Assembly (NCBI GenBank): GCA_014381035.1
Contig: JACMIS010000117.1
Span: 1-9,445 of the forward strand
Direction: 5' to 3'
From: Armatimonadota bacterium
GTDB lineage: Bacteria > Armatimonadota > Armatimonadia > Armatimonadales > Armatimonadaceae
Length of the DNA: 9,445 nt
Shown: positions 6,164-9,445 of the stretch, one piece after another
Position numbering within the stretch: the stretch's first letter is position 1
Layout: each line of letters opens with the position of its first letter
Made by a program: the position numbers and the translations under genes
Notes under the pieces: generated by a model
The model's input: only the letters and a program-made list of their open reading frames with translations
Told to the model about the DNA's origin: nothing
Databases searched by the model: none

Positions 6164-8698
6164 TTAACTTGCCTTTTCCAGCTCGGAGATATACGCGGCG
6201 ATTGCGGCGCGGAAGAAGCGTCCTACCCCCGGCGGCGGAGTGGTTTGCAATGCTTTCAGTTCCGGTAGTAATTCCTTGTTGCCGAGCGCGGCGATACCCC
6301 GAGCGGCCGCGAGTACCAGAGTCGTATCTTTCTCCTTGAGGGCGGAAAGCAGGATATTTTGCGCGTTCTTATCATCTTTCTGCGACGCATAGCCGATGGT
6401 ACCAATACCCACGGCGCGAAGTTCGACCGGATTCTTCGGCTGAATGAAGTCCATCGCCAGCCGATTCGCCGTCTGGGGGTCGGACTTGGCGAGAAGCGGC
6501 AAGGCAACTTCACGCACCTGTTCGCGCAACGACGGCATCGTGGCGGCTTTCGCCACTACATCGGCGTTCGCTTTTGCATCCCAGGTGGCTAGAGCACGTA
6601 TAGCGGCAGTGATGGTGCCATAGGGTGCGGTGTTGTTTACCATTGCCCGCAATGACGCCGTGTCTTCGTCGGTCGCAGGCAGCTTGCCGAGGGCTTCTAC
6701 GGCTTGGGCGCGGCGGCCGAAGTCCGGGTGCATCAGTTGCTCGCGCCAGAAAGGGCGCAGAGCATCGCGTTTCAATGCCCCCAACGTGGTTACGCTTTCG
6801 AACGCCGGGAAGCGCGAATTATCGGCGCGAAGCGTCGCGACAACGGCATCGAATGTACTTTCGGGCAGATTCCCTTTGTTCAGCGCGATAAGTCTGTTCA
6901 GTGCGTCCTGTCGGTCCGGGGCGCAGGGCGCGTGTTGCACCATAGCAAGATACTCCGCTTCGTTCGAGTACGGATTTTTAGCGATCTCGCGCAAGAAATC
7001 GCGATCAACATCGAAAAGAACCACTTCCGGTTTTATCGGCGCGGGAATGCGGAATTTGTTCTCCTGCGCATTCATCGTCACCGGCACACGGGTTAATTTG
7101 CCACCGGCAACGACACCGATTTTCGTGCCGACCGTGTAGATCGGCGTCCCATCCTTGGTATCTTGCACTTGCTTAACCGTGACGACCACTTCTTTCGCGG
7201 CTTCGTCATAAGAGTACGACCAATCCAGCACCGGGTGTCCCGGTTTATAGATCCATTGGTCGAAAAACGGTTGTACATTGACACCGCTCGCCTCGGTCAT
7301 CGCTTTGACAAGGTCTTGCGTTTCGACGGGACGATGCCGGTTCACCGTCAAATACTGATTGATTCCGGCGAAGAATGCTTCGTCACCCAAATCACGGCGT
7401 AGCGTGTGCAATACGACGCCGCCTTTCGGGTACGCGTGCCGGTCGAACATATTATCCGGATCGGCGTAGAAATTGGTCGAGATAGGTCGCTTGTAGCGGC
7501 GCGATTCGCCAAAGTAACTGCTTTGATTATCCGAGACCTCGAAATCGTATGCGTTCTTGCCACGGCTGTGCTCGAAGTACAGCACCTGGAAGAATGTCGC
7601 GAAGGATTCGTTCAGCCAGGTATCGCCCCACGTCTTGCAGGTCACCAGATCGCCGAACCATTGGTGCGCTAACTCGTGCGAGTTGAGACTCGCCATGTCA
7701 CGAAACCCGACGCGGGCATCGGTGAGGTTGCGTTCCCCGAGCGTCGTGGAGGAGATATTCTCCATGCCCCCGCCGAACTCGTACATCGCGTTCTGCGAGT
7801 ATTTGGGCCACGCGTACTTGACGCCGGTGACTTTGCTGAAGAACGTCAGCATGTCGGACGTATCACTGAACGAGTCCGGGATGAGTGCTTTTTTGCCGCG
7901 CGGGACGACATACATCAGAGGCACATCATCCCATTGTGACGTTTGCATGTCAAACGGACCGGCGACAAGCGAGATCAAATACGTCGCGTGCGGTTGCGTC
8001 ATTCGCCAGGTGACGGTACGTGATTTGCCGTCCTTGGTCGGTACGTCGCTCACCAATACGCCGTTGCCGACCACGCTCCATTCGGCGGGGACTACCGTAA
8101 CGGTTTCCGTGGTCGCGAAGTCGTTGGGGTAATCCCAGGTCACCGCCCAATCACGGTTGAAAGCGGACTCCCCCTGCGTCCAGAAGCCAACGCGGGTAGG
8201 GCTCGCCGCAGATCCCGAGATCCAATGAAAGCCTCCGCCTTCGCCGAACGTGCCACCCTGTTTTTTTCCGGAAGTGTAGGCGATCTCCGCGAGCACCGGT
8301 TTCCCCGCGGAAAGGACTGTCGGGGACTGGACACGGACGAACTCTCCGTCTACGCGGAACTCGGCGGGCTTACCGTTCAGGAGGCACGAAGATACAGTCA
8401 CCGTTTCGCCGCGGTGAAACCGCAGTTCGCGTAAACCGGAGCGGAGTGGGGCGACCGTGTTCTGGGTGCGCCCGTAGATCGTACGATTCGGGTAGTCCAC
8501 ACGCGTGATGATGCGCACGTTTTGCAGGTCATAATCTCGATCCGGCGCGTACTGTACCTTCGCGGCGGGTGCCGCGAATGGATTGTCCTGCGCCCAGACA
8601 GTCATGCCGACAGTTGTCATGAGCAAAACAGTGGCAGAAAGACGGGTCAGTATTCGGAAAGGCGGCAAAGCGGGGTGGTTGGAAAACATGGACAGCAT
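6164..8698 (-). CDS. Secreted M1 family aminopeptidase with C-terminal helical repeats
   Basis: This 844-residue gluzincin has all M1 hallmarks: the exopeptidase motif GGGMEN (309-314), HELAH (341-345) with the third zinc ligand Glu364 in WLNESF, and Tyr423 in HAYPKGGVVLHTLR, which fits the transition-state tyrosine. A signal peptide (hydrophobic core about 20-34, likely cut after VWAQ or nearby) predicts export to the periplasm or outside. The N-terminal beta domain spans about 45-250 and the catalytic domain about 255-480. A beta segment follows (about 490-575), and the last 250 residues are Ala/Leu-rich helices of HEAT type (for example RAQAVEALGKLP, LVLAAARGIAALGNKEL). It removes N-terminal residues from peptides, probably for nutrient use. 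ATG 8698 gives a fairly long n-region; ATG 8689 is an alternative. No Shine-Dalgarno sequence precedes either one, but a TATAAAT lies just upstream. It is the first gene of a probable three-gene operon with yraN and the metzincin. Confidence 0.95.
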   Translation of the reverse strand: MLSMFSNHPALPPFRILTRLSATVLLMTTVGMTVWAQDNPFAAPAAKVQYAPDRDYDLQNVRIITRVDYPNRTIYGRTQNTVAPLRSGLRELRFHRGETVTVSSCLLNGKPAEFRVDGEFVRVQSPTVLSAGKPVLAEIAYTSGKKQGGTFGEGGGFHWISGSAASPTRVGFWTQGESAFNRDWAVTWDYPNDFATTETVTVVPAEWSVVGNGVLVSDVPTKDGKSRTVTWRMTQPHATYLISLVAGPFDMQTSQWDDVPLMYVVPRGKKALIPDSFSDTSDMLTFFSKVTGVKYAWPKYSQNAMYEFGGGMENISSTTLGERNLTDARVGFRDMASLNSHELAHQWFGDLVTCKTWGDTWLNESFATFFQVLYFEHSRGKNAYDFEVSDNQSSYFGESRRYKRPISTNFYADPDNMFDRHAYPKGGVVLHTLRRDLGDEAFFAGINQYLTVNRHRPVETQDLVKAMTEASGVNVQPFFDQWIYKPGHPVLDWSYSYDEAAKEVVVTVKQVQDTKDGTPIYTVGTKIGVVAGGKLTRVPVTMNAQENKFRIPAPIKPEVVLFDVDRDFLREIAKNPYSNEAEYLAMVQHAPCAPDRQDALNRLIALNKGNLPESTFDAVVATLRADNSRFPAFESVTTLGALKRDALRPFWREQLMHPDFGRRAQAVEALGKLPATDEDTASLRAMVNNTAPYGTITAAIRALATWDAKANADVVAKAATMPSLREQVREVALPLLAKSDPQTANRLAMDFIQPKNPVELRAVGIGTIGYASQKDDKNAQNILLSALKEKDTTLVLAAARGIAALGNKELLPELKALQTTPPPGVGRFFRAAIAAYISELEKAS

Positions 8699-8701
8699 TC
8701 T

Positions 8702-8713
8702 ATCGTATTTATA
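8702..8713 (-). promoter_or_regulatory. Possible -10 region upstream of the M1 peptidase gene
   Basis: Reading on the minus strand, TATAAATACGAT precedes the start codon at 8698. TATAAA (8713-8708) is a good -10 match that ends 9 nt before ATG, and TACGAT (8707-8702) is a poorer one that ends 3 nt before. A promoter at TATAAA would leave an untranslated leader of only a few bases. The whole 45-bp gap (8699-8743) is AT-rich compared with the genes around it. I find no good -35 hexamer. Confidence 0.35.
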
Positions 8714-8743
8714 ACGAAAACCTATCGGAAAATGCGCGAAAGT

Positions 8744-8938
8744 TTATTGACGTTTTTTCTCGTGCTCACCATCAACATGCGCTGCGAGGGCGAACATGCC
8801 GATCAAGCCAGTCAAGACAAAACCAAAGAAGAATCCGAAATAGAACGGGGCGGTTAGAATAGTTCCGAGATACCCGCACAGACCGCCGAAAGCGAAGGAC
8901 AGGATTGTAATTAACGCGATTCGTCTACCGATACTCAT
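8744..8938 (-). CDS. Small two-helix membrane protein
   Basis: The 64-residue product consists almost wholly of two hydrophobic helices, about 8-28 (with FAFGGLCGYLG) and 31-53 (Phe- and Gly-rich, YFGFFFGFVLTGLIGMFALAA), and ends in a charged tail DGEHEKKRQ. It is presumably an inner-membrane protein with both ends on the same side. No family is recognised. Its ATG at 8938 overlaps the stop codon of the preceding gene in an ATGA arrangement, which supports it as a real, translationally coupled gene rather than a chance frame. It may be a partner of the membrane protein encoded just upstream. Confidence 0.7.
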   Translation of the reverse strand: MSIGRRIALITILSFAFGGLCGYLGTILTAPFYFGFFFGFVLTGLIGMFALAAHVDGEHEKKRQ

Positions 8939-9432
8939 AGTGGTGATGCGGATTCCGTTCCGCCAACTTTAGTACCCGCTCCCATCGCGACAAGTTCCGC
9001 TTCCGCCTTTTCCCGCCACGGCTCACGCCCCTGTGCGGCGATCTCCTGAAAAACCGGTTCGGCTTGGGTAGCACGGTTCAAGGAACGGAGGGCGACAGCG
9101 CGGTAGTATCTGCCCTCGCCGTTCGCGTCAAACAGTTTAGCCCGCAGTCCGGAAAGCACGCCGAGTATTCGGTCCGCGTCCACGAAGCGATCCGCTCCGA
9201 GGTAGGCTTTCCCGAGTGCGATACGCCACGCGAACGTTCGACCGAGACCGGTAAACAAGGGAGCGAGAATCAGGACACCGCCGACCGCATCGAACAGGAC
9301 GCGGAATGGCTTCAGGCCCGGCGCACTGCGGGTTAGCATCGTTATCAGGAACGCGACACAGACGAGACGAACCAGCATCCATGCAAACGAACGTGCTTCC
9401 CGCACCATCAGCTCCCGCCCCGCCGTTTCCAC
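8935..9432 (-). CDS. Membrane protein with TPR-like C-terminal region
   Basis: The 165-residue frame from GTG 9432 has two predicted membrane helices (about 16-35 and 45-65). A soluble part (about 68-150) follows, with the helix pattern of tetratricopeptide-like repeats: RIALGKAYLGADRFVDADRI, then GRYYRAVALRSLNRATQAEP and WREKAEAELVAM. Such regions mediate protein contacts, but no specific role can be assigned. The start is uncertain. GTG 9432 has no ribosome binding site, ATG 9408 has GGGAG only 3 nt upstream, and GTG 9405 has the same GGGAG at a better spacing of 6 nt. A TGA on the same strand at 9443-9445 may be the end of another gene outside the window. The gene overlaps the 64-aa membrane protein gene by four bases (ATGA). 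Confidence 0.72.
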   Translation of the reverse strand: METAGRELMVREARSFAWMLVRLVCVAFLITMLTRSAPGLKPFRVLFDAVGGVLILAPLFTGLGRTFAWRIALGKAYLGADRFVDADRILGVLSGLRAKLFDANGEGRYYRAVALRSLNRATQAEPVFQEIAAQGREPWREKAEAELVAMGAGTKVGGTESASPL

Positions 9433-9445
9433 GGAAGGGAGATCA

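Noticed and set aside
6630..7139. + strand open frame opposite the helical-repeat tail of the M1 peptidase
   Set aside because: Long antisense frames are common opposite GC-rich genes; Ser/Arg-rich composition and lack of motifs indicate a shadow.
7557..8132. Long + strand open frame of 191 codons opposite the M1 peptidase
   Set aside because: It is antisense to a fully conserved peptidase domain including its zinc motif, and its translation shows no recognisable family.

Overview
The window is a moderately GC-rich, gene-dense bacterial chromosome segment. It holds ten protein-coding genes, one cut off at the left edge, and I see no RNA genes, transposases, phage genes or CRISPR arrays. Several products carry Sec-type signal peptides or membrane anchors. 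The gene mix includes a secreted M1 peptidase with a helical-repeat tail, a secreted metzincin with a levanase-associated beta-sandwich module, and a small family with an HRREGDF-type motif. This recalls environmental, non-model phyla such as Armatimonadota, or possibly Planctomycetota or Acidobacteriota. That placement is an impression from memory, not a demonstrated assignment.

Left part, + strand (1-2922): a three-gene cassette. It comprises the C-terminal end of a metallo-beta-lactamase-fold hydrolase, an adenylate-forming enzyme of the 'coenzyme F390 synthetase-related' type that overlaps it by 13 bp, and a ketoacyl-ACP synthase III with an intact Cys-His-Asn triad. Together they look like a small acid-activation and condensation pathway of unknown product. 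The adenylate-forming gene contains an in-frame GC-rich palindrome that reads as a Pro/Gly-rich insert.

Middle, + strand (2968-4187): two coupled genes of unknown function. The first encodes a protein with one N-terminal membrane helix. The second encodes a 167-aa soluble protein with strongly patterned His/Arg/Asp motifs. The first gene may be transcribed without a leader, because a TACAAT hexamer lies 6 nt before its GTG start.

Right part, - strand (9432 down to 4203): two adjoining gene groups converge on the + strand genes with a 15-bp gap. The upstream pair encodes a two-helix membrane protein with a TPR-like tail and a 64-aa membrane protein, overlapping by ATGA. After a 45-bp AT-rich gap that probably carries a promoter come a secreted M1 aminopeptidase, YraN (UPF0102), and a secreted metzincin-like protease. 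The metzincin gene holds a second, perfect 12-bp-stem palindrome inside its coding sequence. Two exported proteases thus flank a nuclease-fold housekeeping protein.

The points most worth following up are the activation/condensation cassette, the two in-frame palindromes in unrelated genes, and the possible leaderless starts.
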